DNA from: Methylococcales bacterium
GTDB taxonomy: Bacteria; Pseudomonadota; Gammaproteobacteria; Methylococcales; Methylomonadaceae
Direction of reading: 5' to 3'
Length of the DNA: 64,000 nucleotides
Assembly (NCBI GenBank): GCA_030654015.1
Contig: JAURYI010000123.1
Span: 41,921-105,920 of the forward strand
The notes under the pieces are model-generated. The model ran no database searches, was not told the origin of the DNA, and was given only the letters and a program-made list of their open reading frames with translations. This document shows positions 37,226 to 45,925 of this stretch, one piece after another. A program made the translations under genes and the position numbers. How positions within the stretch are numbered: the first letter of the stretch is position 1; each line of letters opens with the position of its first letter.

Positions 37226-38092
37226 TTACTTTATCGCCCGCAATAAATTACCGTAATACAGTTCTTTGCCTGTTTTTGTCGGCATCCATAGCTGTTTAAT
37301 TTCCACTTGGTTTTTAGCAAAAAACAGCTCGGCGGAGGCGGCTAAATCGGACAGTTCTATTTTGGGCGAGTAGGTGTTGAGAATTAAAAAAGCCCCTGAA
37401 TTCATCAGGCTGTAGGCGGTTTCTATCAAGCTGGACAGGTGGTGTTCCAGTTTCCATTTTTCGCCTTTTGCACCTAAACCCCATGCGGGTGGATCCATGA
37501 TGATGCCGTCGTAGTGTTTGCCGCGTTTCAATTCGCGTTGGGCGAATTTTAATGCGTCTTCATGTACCCATTTGATGTCGGCAAGTTGGGAGCGTTCTTT
37601 GTTTTCGTTTGCCCAAGTAATCAGTTGTTTGACTGAATCCACATGAACCACTTCCGCCCCCGCGTTACAGGCAACCAGCGATGCCGCGCCTGTGTAGGCA
37701 AATAAGTTTAAAATTTTTTGACCTGCACGCGCTCGTTGTTGAATAAATCGCCAGTTTGCCTGTTGTTCGGGAAATAAGCCCAGATGTTTGAATTGCGTCA
37801 GCTTTAAGCCGAAGTGTAAATTTTGATAGGCGATTGTCCACTGTTCGGGCGCGTCCGCTTTGATGTTTGTCCATTGACCTTGGGTTGAGGTGTGTTCTTC
37901 AAATTCCCAATGTGCTATGTCTTGCCAGTGGGCATTTGACCAACCCGCTTTAAAATCGGCGTGAATGTCGGGACGAATGGTGATGATGTTGCCCCAGCGT
38001 TCCAGTTTTTTACCGCCGCCTGCATCCAGCAGTTCGTAGTCTGACCAGTGTGCCGCGTATTCGCGTGGGATTTTTGGGTGTGCGTTGTGCAT
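37226..38092 (-). CDS. Class I SAM-dependent methyltransferase, RlmI/RlmK-like
   Basis: A 288-residue cytoplasmic enzyme. The Rossmann SAM-binding site is ILNLFAYTGAASLVACNAGA (about residues 135-155), followed by the acidic VVHVDSVKQL and the catalytic-type motif IIMDPPAWG, which places it with base or rRNA methyltransferases of the RlmI group. An N-terminal stretch (GKKLERWGNIITIRPDI) may be a small substrate-binding domain, much reduced compared with the PUA domain of RlmI. The target nucleotide cannot be given. It is followed on its 3' side by the repeat complex and has its own promoter region on the right. Confidence 0.8.
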   Translation of the reverse strand: MHNAHPKIPREYAAHWSDYELLDAGGGKKLERWGNIITIRPDIHADFKAGWSNAHWQDIAHWEFEEHTSTQGQWTNIKADAPEQWTIAYQNLHFGLKLTQFKHLGLFPEQQANWRFIQQRARAGQKILNLFAYTGAASLVACNAGAEVVHVDSVKQLITWANENKERSQLADIKWVHEDALKFAQRELKRGKHYDGIIMDPPAWGLGAKGEKWKLEHHLSSLIETAYSLMNSGAFLILNTYSPKIELSDLAASAELFFAKNQVEIKQLWMPTKTGKELYYGNLLRAIK

Positions 38093-38155
38093 TAGTGCCT
38101 GTTAAGTGGTGGTTGATTGTTCAGGTGGAGTGATGGATCTGGTAAAAGTATTTGC

Positions 38156-38200
38156 GTGGGAGAGGCTTTAGCCTCGTTGCGGGGCTAAAGCCCCTCCCAC
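38156..38200. repeat. REP-like hairpin
   Basis: Arms 38156-38176 (GTGGGAGAGGCTTTAGCCTCG) and 38180-38200 (CGGGGCTAAAGCCCCTCCCAC) pair with a few mismatches around a 3-base loop, in the gap between the divergent methyltransferase and queF genes. Similar hairpins are common in Pseudomonas and related genomes. Confidence 0.7.
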
Positions 38201-38362
38201 ATAATAATGAAAATAATGGGTTATATTTATTTAACCGCACTCCAAACCACCTATAAAGGCAATCCTACCACACGGCGGAACGCATCCGCAGTGTGTTTGC
38301 ATGATAGTGTCCCCGTAAATCTATATGACTGTTAAAATACGCTATCATTTATTTAATAGGCT

Positions 38363-38761
38363 ATGAGCATCATGACTACACAACCCAGCAAAGACCTTGA
38401 AACCTTCGTTAATCCGCGTCCTGACCGTGATTACACCATCCATATTACTACGCCAGAATTTACCTGTTTGTGTCCAAAAACAGGTCAGCCTGATTTTGCG
38501 ACTATCGAGATTGATTATGTACCTGCGGCGTTATGCGTGGAGTTAAAATCGCTTAAATTATATATGTGGGCGTTCCGTGATAAAGGCGCGTTTCATGAAG
38601 CGATTACCAATGAAATACTGGATGATCTGGTGCGAGCCATTCAACCCAGCTTTATGCGTATTCGTGCGGAATTCAACGTGCGCGGTGGTGTGTATACCAC
38701 TATCGTTGTTGAGCATAGAGCGCCTGCGTGGCACGCGCCTGAATTAGTTAATTTACCGTAG
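38363..38761 (+). CDS. queF: NADPH-dependent 7-cyano-7-deazaguanine reductase, QueF
   Basis: A 132-residue unimodular (type I) QueF that reduces preQ0 to preQ1 in queuosine synthesis for tRNA. The T-fold enzyme shows the covalent-catalysis cysteine in [13 protein letters not shown] (second cysteine, residue 37) and the family motif [16 protein letters not shown], and ends [17 protein letters not shown]. Two in-frame ATGs at 38363 and 38372 are both possible; neither has a strong ribosome site. It is 9 bases upstream of psd and so probably cotranscribed with it, though the two pathways are unrelated. Confidence 0.93.
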   Translation: MSIMTTQPSKDLETFVNPRPDRDYTIHITTPEFTCLCPKTGQPDFATIEIDYVPAALCVELKSLKLYMWAFRDKGAFHEAITNEILDDLVRAIQPSFMRIRAEFNVRGGVYTTIVVEHRAPAWHAPELVNLP

Positions 38762-38770
38762 AGATTGTTC

Positions 38771-39679
38771 ATGAACGCTTTTTTGCAATCACTATTGCCG
38801 CAACATACCTTGTCAAAATTGATGAGCAAACTCACGCACTCAGAAATTGTGTGGGTTAAAAATCTGTTTATTAAAAAAATTATTCAGCATTACGGTGTCA
38901 ATATGGACGAAGCCTTGGTGCAGGATATTAATGCGTTTAAAAGTTTTAACGACTTTTTTACCCGTGAATTAAAACCTGAAGCCAGACCTCTCAGCACCGA
39001 AAAAAACGCGCTTGTCAGTCCTGCCGATGGCGTGGTCAGTCAGGCGGGCAATATTACTGCTGGCGATATTTTTCAAGCGAAAGGTAAAAGTTTTACCGTG
39101 ACTGATTTATTGGGTGGCAGCTTCGAGCGCGCCGCGCCATTTAATGACGGTGTGTTTACCACGATTTATTTATCACCGAAAGATTATCACCGTCTGCATA
39201 TGCCCTTGACGGGGACATTGACAGAAATGGTTCATGTTCCCGGTCGCTTGTTCAGTGTGAATACCGCAACGACCGAAGCGGTAGCAGGTTTATTTGCCCG
39301 CAATGAGCGCGTGTGCTGTTTATTTGATACCGAAGCGGGCCCGATGGCGTTGATTCTGGTGGGCGCGATTTTTGTGTCCAGCGTCGAAACCGTGTGGCAT
39401 GGGGTGGTGACACCGCCGACCCGCACCAGCGTACAAAACTGGCTGTATGAAGACAATGCGCCAACGCTGGAACAAGGCGCGGAAATGGGACGCTTCAATA
39501 TGGGTTCAACCATTATCGTGCTGTTCGGCAAAGATTATGTCGAATGGAACGCTGATTTTACCGCGAATAAAGCGGTTAAATTGGGCGAGATGATTGGTAA
39601 AACCAGCCAAAAAGCTGCGCCTGTTGTGACTTCTAAAGGCAATGCGTTTTCAACCTTGATTAAACGCTTGGGTTTTTAG
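38771..39679 (+). CDS. psd: Phosphatidylserine decarboxylase proenzyme
   Basis: A 302-residue proenzyme that turns phosphatidylserine into phosphatidylethanolamine at the inner membrane. It cleaves itself between glycine and serine in RFNMGSTII, making the pyruvoyl group from S246. Other family marks are FFTRELKPEARP, SPADGVVSQ, LSPKDYHRLHMPLTG and FSVNTATT. The ATG at 38771 with AGAG upstream is preferred to a TTG at 38765. The close 9-base spacing suggests a queF - psd unit. A rho-independent terminator follows at 39708. Confidence 0.94.
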   Translation: MNAFLQSLLPQHTLSKLMSKLTHSEIVWVKNLFIKKIIQHYGVNMDEALVQDINAFKSFNDFFTRELKPEARPLSTEKNALVSPADGVVSQAGNITAGDIFQAKGKSFTVTDLLGGSFERAAPFNDGVFTTIYLSPKDYHRLHMPLTGTLTEMVHVPGRLFSVNTATTEAVAGLFARNERVCCLFDTEAGPMALILVGAIFVSSVETVWHGVVTPPTRTSVQNWLYEDNAPTLEQGAEMGRFNMGSTIIVLFGKDYVEWNADFTANKAVKLGEMIGKTSQKAAPVVTSKGNAFSTLIKRLGF

Positions 39680-39707
39680 TCGTTGCCAGTTGTTAAGCTG
39701 ACGAAAG

Positions 39708-39735
39708 ACCGCCGAGGTTTTAATATCTCGGCGGT
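39708..39735 (+). terminator. Terminator after psd
   Basis: ACCGCCGAG / CTCGGCGGT arms, 10-base loop, followed by TTTTCTTTT on the plus strand. Confidence 0.85.
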
Positions 39736-39793
39736 TTTCTTTTAACTGTCAATCTATCTCTAATGCAGTGCCATTAACTTCAACCAGACCGCT

Positions 39794-41500
39794 ATGGAAG
39801 TGATAAAAAAAGGTTCTATCGGTGATTTGTTGCTTAAAAATCAGATTATCACCGAGCAACAACTACAACACGCGCTTATTGAACAGAAAAAAACTGGCAA
39901 AAAATTAGGTCGGATTTTTATCGAATTAGGCTTTATTGAGGAGCTTAAATTTCTCCGAATATTATCCCAGCACCTGAAAATTCCATTATTGGATCTCACC
40001 CGATATGCAAAAAAAGCAGACATTATTAAAAAACTGCCTGAAAAATTAGCGCGGCGGTTTCGGGTTTTGCTGTTGGAAGATAATACTCATGATGTGTTGT
40101 TGGCGATGGTAGATCCAACGGATTTAATGGCATTGGATGAGTTGCGCCGTGTGTTGGGCAAAACTATAAGCCCTGCGTTTGTGCTGGAAGCGGATTTATT
40201 AAGTGCCATTGACCAATATTATCGCCGTACTGATGAAATCAAGGTGCTTGCCGAACAATTGCGTTATGAACTGACCGATAACCAGTCTGACTTGAACGTG
40301 TTGCTGGCTTCGGATAAAGCCGCTGACGCGCCGATAGTAAAACTGCTTAAATCGGTGTTTGAGGATGCTGTACAGGTACACGCTTCGGATATTCATATCG
40401 AGCCGCAGGAACACACGCTGATTATTCGCTTTCGGATTGACGGGCAGCTGCATTTACAAACCGAAGTTGATGCCAAAATTACCACCGCACTGGTACAAAA
40501 ATTGAAGTTGATGGCGGGCTTGGATATTTCTGAAAAACGGGTGCCGCATGATGGGCGGTTTCATATTAATGTGCGCCAACAGCCTGTGGATGTGCGGGTG
40601 TCAACCATACCGACGGTGTATGGTGAGTCGGTGGTGATGCGCTTGCTGATCCAGAATAACACGGGTTTTTCATTGGAAAAATTGGGAATGCCCGCCGAAA
40701 TGTTAATGCAGTTTCGCCGTCTGCTCCAGCGTTCCAGCGGGATGGTGTTATTAACGGGTCCTACGGGTAGCGGTAAAAGTACCACGCTGTATGCGGGTTT
40801 GAGTGAGCTGAACAGCACCAATAAAAAAATCATCACCGTAGAAGACCCTGTGGAATACCGTCTGGCAGGGGTTAATCAAATCCAAGTGAACGATAAAATT
40901 CATCTGGATTTCGCCAGAATCCTGCGTTCTGTGTTGCGCCAAGACCCTGATATTATTCTGATTGGTGAAATGCGCGATCAGGAAACCGCGCAAATTGCGA
41001 TGCGGGCGGCAATGACAGGGCATTTGGTGTTATCGACATTGCACACTAACGACACGATTAGTACGCCCAGTCGCTTGATTGATATGGGCGTTGAGCCGTT
41101 TATCGTTGCATCGTCATTATTGGCGATTATTGCCCAGCGGTTGCTGCGTCTGGTCTGCGAAAATTGCGTGGAATCCTATACGCCCGACAGTTTTGAACAC
41201 GCTTGGCTGAGTCTTGAACTGGGCAGTACGGTGGATGAGTATCATTTTGTGAGCGGTAAGGGCTGTAATCATTGTAACCACACGGGTTATCAGGGGCGGG
41301 TCGGGGTGTATGCGTTACTGGAAATGAATAATGAACTGGTTGATGCCATCAGTCGCAATGATATTCGCCATTTTCGGGTATTGGCACACCAGCAAATGGT
41401 CGATAAAACCATGCGCTACAATGCGGTGCAGTTGGCAATTGCTAAACGAACTACGGTTACGGAAGCAATGTGGGTCAGTAATCAATTTGAGCAGCACTAA
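39794..41500 (+). CDS. mshE: MSHA pilus assembly ATPase MshE
   Basis: A 568-residue GspE/PilB-family hexameric ATPase that powers type IVb MSHA pilus extension. The N-terminal MshEN domain (about 8-75) is the cyclic-di-GMP-binding fold. Its two halves begin GSIGDLLLKNQIITEQQL and KKLGRIFIELGFIEEL; the first half lacks the usual RLG arginine. A second N-terminal region follows, then the ATPase: Walker A GPTGSGKST, Asp box EDPVEYRL, Walker B-type DIILIGEMRD, His box TLHTNDT, and a zinc site CENC...CNHC. The stop codon overlaps the mshG start (TAATG). It begins a rightward pair separate from the rest of the locus. Confidence 0.92.
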   Translation: MEVIKKGSIGDLLLKNQIITEQQLQHALIEQKKTGKKLGRIFIELGFIEELKFLRILSQHLKIPLLDLTRYAKKADIIKKLPEKLARRFRVLLLEDNTHDVLLAMVDPTDLMALDELRRVLGKTISPAFVLEADLLSAIDQYYRRTDEIKVLAEQLRYELTDNQSDLNVLLASDKAADAPIVKLLKSVFEDAVQVHASDIHIEPQEHTLIIRFRIDGQLHLQTEVDAKITTALVQKLKLMAGLDISEKRVPHDGRFHINVRQQPVDVRVSTIPTVYGESVVMRLLIQNNTGFSLEKLGMPAEMLMQFRRLLQRSSGMVLLTGPTGSGKSTTLYAGLSELNSTNKKIITVEDPVEYRLAGVNQIQVNDKIHLDFARILRSVLRQDPDIILIGEMRDQETAQIAMRAAMTGHLVLSTLHTNDTISTPSRLIDMGVEPFIVASSLLAIIAQRLLRLVCENCVESYTPDSFEHAWLSLELGSTVDEYHFVSGKGCNHCNHTGYQGRVGVYALLEMNNELVDAISRNDIRHFRVLAHQQMVDKTMRYNAVQLAIAKRTTVTEAMWVSNQFEQH

Positions 41501-42726
41501 TGGCACAGTTCTCTTATACAGGGCGTGATAGCAACGGTGAGCGTGTAAACGGCGTGTTGAACAGTGATGACCGCCATGCACTGGCAAAGCAGTTGATGAG
41601 TTCAGGTATCACGCCGCTGGATATTGCACCGATACACGCGCGTGAAACAACCATCAGCTTATCGAGCAATGTGTTTGCAGAGCGCGTGGCAGTATTGGAT
41701 GTGATGATGTTCAATCGACAGATGTATTCCTTGTTGAAAGCGGGCATTCCTATCATGGATGCGCTGAAAGGCTTGCAGAATTTCACGCAAAATAAAGCCT
41801 TGGCGGCGGTGATTGCGGATTTATGTGACAGTCTGGATAGTGGGCGCGAATTATCCTCGGCGTTACAGCTACACCCGAAAGTATTCAGTCATTTTTATGT
41901 CAGTATGATTCGGGTCGGCGAAAAAACGGGGCTGTTGGATAAGGTGTTTTTACATTTATTCGACCATCTTGAATTTGAAAAATTAATGCACGATCAGGTG
42001 AAAGCCGCCTTGCGCTATCCGACGTTTGTCATCATAGCGATAGCAGTGGCAATGGTGATTATCAACCTGTTTGTGATTCCTGCGTTTGTCAAAATGTTTC
42101 AGGGTTTTGGCGCAGAACTACCGTTCATGACCAAAGTGTTATTAAACAGTTCCCATTTTATGATAGTGGCATGGCCTTACTTGCTGATAGCGGGCGTGGG
42201 GGCGGTATTGCTGTTTCGTTATGCTATCAGCACGATCAAAGGCAAGTACCAGTGGGACAGGGTTAAATTAAAAATTCCTATTGCAGGCAATATTATTTAC
42301 AAATCGACGATGGCGCGGTTTGCCCGAAGTTTCGCGCTGTCCACTAAAAGCGGCATTTCTATTATCAACACCTTAAGTCTGGTTGAACAAACCGTTGATA
42401 ACGATTTTATTGCCGACAAAATACAGGCAATGCAGTCAGGTTTGGAGCGCGGTGAAAGTATTTTGTATTCAGCAACCCAGAGCGGCGTGTTTAATTTATT
42501 GGTGTTGCAAATGATTGGCGTAGGCGAAGAATCGGGTTCGCTGGATGAGTTGATGGCGGAGGTCGCCGATATGTATCAGCGTGATGTTGAATATGAAATA
42601 AAAACCCTGAATGCGCAGGTCGAACCGATTTTAATCGTGTGTTTAGGGGCGATGGTGCTGGTGCTGGCGTTGGGTATTTTCTTGCCGATGTGGGATTTTG
42701 GCAGGTTGGCTATTCATAAAAATTAA
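41500..42726 (+). CDS. mshG: MSHA pilus inner-membrane platform protein MshG
   Basis: A 408-residue GspF/PilC-family polytopic protein that anchors the assembly ATPase and moves pilin into the fibre. Two homologous GspF domains are visible: LFNRQMYSLLKAGIPIMDAL with SALQLHPKVFSHFYVSMIRVGEKTG, and RFARSFALSTKSGISIINTL with LVLQMIGVGEESGSLD. Membrane helices lie near 170-195, 220-240 and 375-400. An N-terminal FSYTGRDSNGERVNGV segment is standard. It overlaps mshE by one base, so the two are coupled. Convergent with mshL, only 42 bases away. Confidence 0.92.
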   Translation: MAQFSYTGRDSNGERVNGVLNSDDRHALAKQLMSSGITPLDIAPIHARETTISLSSNVFAERVAVLDVMMFNRQMYSLLKAGIPIMDALKGLQNFTQNKALAAVIADLCDSLDSGRELSSALQLHPKVFSHFYVSMIRVGEKTGLLDKVFLHLFDHLEFEKLMHDQVKAALRYPTFVIIAIAVAMVIINLFVIPAFVKMFQGFGAELPFMTKVLLNSSHFMIVAWPYLLIAGVGAVLLFRYAISTIKGKYQWDRVKLKIPIAGNIIYKSTMARFARSFALSTKSGISIINTLSLVEQTVDNDFIADKIQAMQSGLERGESILYSATQSGVFNLLVLQMIGVGEESGSLDELMAEVADMYQRDVEYEIKTLNAQVEPILIVCLGAMVLVLALGIFLPMWDFGRLAIHKN

Positions 42727-42768
42727 ACGGCTTCGCACGCTGGCGCGTGGGAATAAATAAACACGAGT

Positions 42769-44385
42769 CTATTTCCACATCGGTTTGGCTTCCAGTTGCT
42801 CATAGTGTTGCTTACTTGGAGCGAGATTATCCTGCCAATCGGATTTGCTGTTAATAATGGAGGCTTTCAATAAAATAATCAGTTCTGATTTTTGATTTTT
42901 ACCTTCATCGACTCTGAACAAATGCCCGATATAGGGAATGCGGGCAAGTCCTGTTACCCCTTCTTTGTTTTCCGTCGCGCTTTCCTGCATTAAACCCCCT
43001 AACACCACTACCTGACCGTCCTGTGCTTTAACAATACTGTCCGATTCTCTGACGGTATTCAGCGGGGTAGGGATGGAATACTCTTCACCGTAGATAGTAA
43101 AGGTTTTATCCAGATTTTCCACGCGGGTAATGGAGGGGTGAATATACAAAGTGACGTTGTTACTATCATCTATTTGCGGTGTGACATTCAGCGCGATACC
43201 TGAAAAAAACGACGACATTACAGGGGTAGGCGGTGAGCTGTTATTCACGCCTGTTAAGGTGCTGACCGTATTGGCGGTATTAACGCCTGTGACAAAATAT
43301 TCATCACGCCCCACTTTGATAATGGCATTCTGATTGTTCAGCGTGGAAATTTTGGGGCTGGACAATATATTGGTTTTGCCTTGCGTTTCCAGCAACTTAA
43401 CCATGGCGGCAAAATCACCGTTGGCAAAAATAGCGGTAAAGGTTGTCGGGTTCGCTGTACCAAAACCCGTAAAGAGTGCGGCATTTTGCGACATGACTAC
43501 CCAATTAACCCCATCCTGATGACTGTCATCCAGCAACACCTCCACTATTTTTGCTTCCAGTATGACCTGACGACCAATCTGGTTTTGCATCGTGCCGAGA
43601 AAATTTTCAATTTCATGCAGCTGCATGGGTTTAGCTCTCGCCACCACTACGCCCGATTGTTGATTGATAGTGACACTGGCTTGCGGATCAACGGCAATAA
43701 TGGCGTGCAGGGTATCATCGAGTTCTTGCCAAAAATCGGTGTCTGTTGTGGTTCTGATGGAGCTGCTGGGCATTTGGTAATTCTGACTGCCGTTATAACT
43801 TTGCTGATTGATTGCACCTTGCTGATTGTTTACGCCCTGATTGTTATTACCTTGTAAGTTATTGTTTTGCTGACTGTTTTGCCCTGAGGTGACGCTGGTA
43901 TTGGAGCGACCTTCTCGGAGTAAATCCAGTCTATCCACTTTAAAGGTGCGCGTGTGCATGGTAGCGGGATAAATGATGTAACCCATGTCGCTTTGTTCGC
44001 AATCATAACCGTAGACTTTTTTGACCACGTTGATAACGTCCGCCAGTGTCACATTTTTTAATTCCAACGACAGTACGCCACTGACTTCAGGATGTACGAC
44101 GATGTTTTCATTGCTGTCCATGACCAAACCCATGAAAAACTCGCGGGCTTCGATGTTATGCACCGAGACATTAAAAAATTTTTTCGCGGGTTTAGCGGGT
44201 GTGGTGGTTAATAGCGGCGGTATGTTAGACGGCTGTTTTTGCGCAGTCGGCGGTGCTGTGGGCTTGGTATCAGAAAATAAATCGGTAGGGACTGTGATTT
44301 TTGCCTGATAATCACAAGACGTTAGTAATAATGCCCACGCAATAAACATAAAAAAACGGACGTAAAAGTATGGGTTGGAAGTCAT
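42769..44385 (-). CDS. mshL: MSHA pilus secretin MshL
   Basis: A 538-residue outer-membrane secretin through which the MSHA pilus leaves the cell. The signal peptide ends in a lipobox (LLTSC), so it is probably a lipoprotein. A short N-domain (VSVHNIEAREFFMGLVMDSN and LKNVTLADVINVVKK) is followed by a Gln/Asn-rich linker (about residues 170-210), another N-domain (TINQQSGVVVARAKPMQLHEI), and the secretin core (GRQVILEAKIVEVLLDD, NILSSPKISTLNNQ, VVLGGLMQES). It overlaps mshK by 4 bases. The Q/N-rich stretch is low complexity and may vary between strains. Confidence 0.92.
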   Translation of the reverse strand: MTSNPYFYVRFFMFIAWALLLTSCDYQAKITVPTDLFSDTKPTAPPTAQKQPSNIPPLLTTTPAKPAKKFFNVSVHNIEAREFFMGLVMDSNENIVVHPEVSGVLSLELKNVTLADVINVVKKVYGYDCEQSDMGYIIYPATMHTRTFKVDRLDLLREGRSNTSVTSGQNSQQNNNLQGNNNQGVNNQQGAINQQSYNGSQNYQMPSSSIRTTTDTDFWQELDDTLHAIIAVDPQASVTINQQSGVVVARAKPMQLHEIENFLGTMQNQIGRQVILEAKIVEVLLDDSHQDGVNWVVMSQNAALFTGFGTANPTTFTAIFANGDFAAMVKLLETQGKTNILSSPKISTLNNQNAIIKVGRDEYFVTGVNTANTVSTLTGVNNSSPPTPVMSSFFSGIALNVTPQIDDSNNVTLYIHPSITRVENLDKTFTIYGEEYSIPTPLNTVRESDSIVKAQDGQVVVLGGLMQESATENKEGVTGLARIPYIGHLFRVDEGKNQKSELIILLKASIINSKSDWQDNLAPSKQHYEQLEAKPMWK

Positions 44386-44714
44386 TTAGTTTTATAAGGG
44401 CTTTGTAGTAGTCGCAAGGTCACAATACTACCATTATGGTTTAATACGACAGTATTTCTAGTGATGCTGATGATTTTTACGTTATTTAACACGTTTTGAC
44501 CTTGCTTAGCGGTCACGCCGTTAATGGTTGCCCGTTTCGCACTGGCGGTTATCCAGATAGCCGATAAAACCAGCTTATCGGCGGCGGTGGCGGTGTCCTC
44601 TTTAATAACCGCTGTAGACGGCGCATAGTTTGGTTTAGTCGGGTCTTTAAAGTCGGCGCGGCATAACGCGGAAAACAGGGCAATGGCGAATAACAAGCTG
44701 ATTTTTTTACACAT
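44382..44714 (-). CDS. mshK: MSHA biogenesis protein MshK
   Basis: A 110-residue periplasmic protein with a signal peptide (about residues 1-20, FAIALFSALCRA) followed by the typical FKDPTKPNYAP motif. The short beta domain (LVLSAIWITASAKRATINGV, VKIISITRNTVVLNHNG) resembles the homology region of GspC/PilP pilotin-type connectors that link the inner-membrane ring to the secretin. The assignment rests on motif, size and position between mshL and mshJ. Overlaps mshL by 4 bases and mshJ by 8. Confidence 0.82.
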   Translation of the reverse strand: MCKKISLLFAIALFSALCRADFKDPTKPNYAPSTAVIKEDTATAADKLVLSAIWITASAKRATINGVTAKQGQNVLNNVKIISITRNTVVLNHNGSIVTLRLLQSPYKTK

Positions 44715-45312
44715 CGAGCCAACTCTTTTCTAAGCTGAGGGTGTGGACACGCAGGGTAATTTCCGCGATAGGGTAGTCTTTCACCTGATAGTTAATACCG
44801 TCCCAGACAAAATTCCACGGCAGGGCTTCCAAAGCAGTCAAATAAGCCAAGGTGTCCGCATAAGTGCCTGAAAAATGCAGTACCAGTCCGTGTTGATACA
44901 GGAGTTGCTGGGGTTTAACGGCTAAAGTTTCCAGTTTGATTAAGCTGAGTTGATGATGGTGTTTCAGTAAATCACTTAATACATTCGCCATCAATGCGGG
45001 CGGCACGAAAGTGTTATGCAGCGTGTGCGTTTGTGCTTGCAGACTCTGATATTGCGCCTGTAATGCCGCCAGCTGCTTTTTTTTATCATCCGCATCATGA
45101 CGGTGTTGCAACTGTGTAGCGGCTTGTTGTTGCGCGGTCAGTTGAATTGTCGTGGTGGCTAATTGCTGTTTCAGCTCTGTTTGCTCTTTCATCAGCGGCA
45201 GATAAAAAAAGGCGTACCAGCTGCTTAATAAACCGATGAATAAGGTCGCACCGAAGAGCTGTTTTTCGCGGGCGGTCAATGCGGCAAATTTTGCCAGCAG
45301 ATTATTTAACAT
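44707..45312 (-). CDS. mshJ: MSHA biogenesis protein MshJ (PilO-like)
   Basis: A 201-residue inner-membrane protein: a short cytoplasmic head, one membrane helix (about 21-38, FGATLFIGLLSSWYAFFYLPL), a coiled coil rich in Gln and Lys (about 40-95), and a small periplasmic ferredoxin-like domain ending ITLRVHTLSLEKSWLDV. This is the PilO/GspM plan, part of the alignment complex joining the inner platform to the secretin. Overlaps both neighbours, so it belongs to the mshI - I2 - J - K - L operon. Confidence 0.85.
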   Translation of the reverse strand: MLNNLLAKFAALTAREKQLFGATLFIGLLSSWYAFFYLPLMKEQTELKQQLATTTIQLTAQQQAATQLQHRHDADDKKKQLAALQAQYQSLQAQTHTLHNTFVPPALMANVLSDLLKHHHQLSLIKLETLAVKPQQLLYQHGLVLHFSGTYADTLAYLTALEALPWNFVWDGINYQVKDYPIAEITLRVHTLSLEKSWLDV

Positions 45313-45925
45313 GATCTTTTTTGGTCGCTTCTACATGAGTGCTGAGTTTAAAATTCATCAGATTAGGCACTGCTTCTGATTTTTCGATGTGCAACTGTGC
45401 AAATGTACGTCCATGAAATACAGGTTCGGTTTGCAGTTGTTGTAAAAAATCGGGAATTTTATCGCTTTTGAAAGTGCTGCCTTCAAGGTCAATCTGTTGT
45501 TGTTCGGCATCGAAACGGATTGTAGTCAACCATACCTCGGCAATGGACTGATTCGCCAATGCTTGAAAATAGCCTGAAAAACCTTGTGAGTTTGCGCTAT
45601 TACCGTTGCCCAGTGTTGCTAAGGTCTGTTTTAAGTCATCGACTTTTTTCTGCCATAACGCCAGCTCAGTGATTAACGCGGGATCAATAGCCTGTTTTTT
45701 CAGCGTAGCCTCCAGTGCCTTTACCCGCGCCTGTTCATCGTTTAATTGCTTGACTGCTTGCGTGACTTGGTAGCGTTCATCACTGACCGCGCGTGTTAAA
45801 TACACCGTAGCGATACCCAGTCCTATACACAGCAGCGACGCTAGTGCGATGCCCAGATACAAACCGATGTTAAACGGTTCTGGTTTCAGGCTGCTCTGAT
45901 ATAAATTGACCTGTTGGATGCTCAT
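45302..45925 (-). CDS. PilN-domain pilus protein (MshI2-like)
   Basis: A 207-residue inner-membrane protein starting at the ATG at 45925 (MSIQQVNLYQSSLKPEP), where ATGA overlaps the mshI stop. The N-terminal INLY-type motif (QVNLYQSSL) is how PilN docks into the PilM-like MshI. A single helix (about 19-42), a coiled coil and a periplasmic PilN domain (WLTTIRFDAEQQQIDLEGS) follow. A longer frame to 45973 is less likely. Together with MshJ it should form the heterodimer that spans the periplasm. Confidence 0.85.
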   Translation of the reverse strand: MSIQQVNLYQSSLKPEPFNIGLYLGIALASLLCIGLGIATVYLTRAVSDERYQVTQAVKQLNDEQARVKALEATLKKQAIDPALITELALWQKKVDDLKQTLATLGNGNSANSQGFSGYFQALANQSIAEVWLTTIRFDAEQQQIDLEGSTFKSDKIPDFLQQLQTEPVFHGRTFAQLHIEKSEAVPNLMNFKLSTHVEATKKDHVK

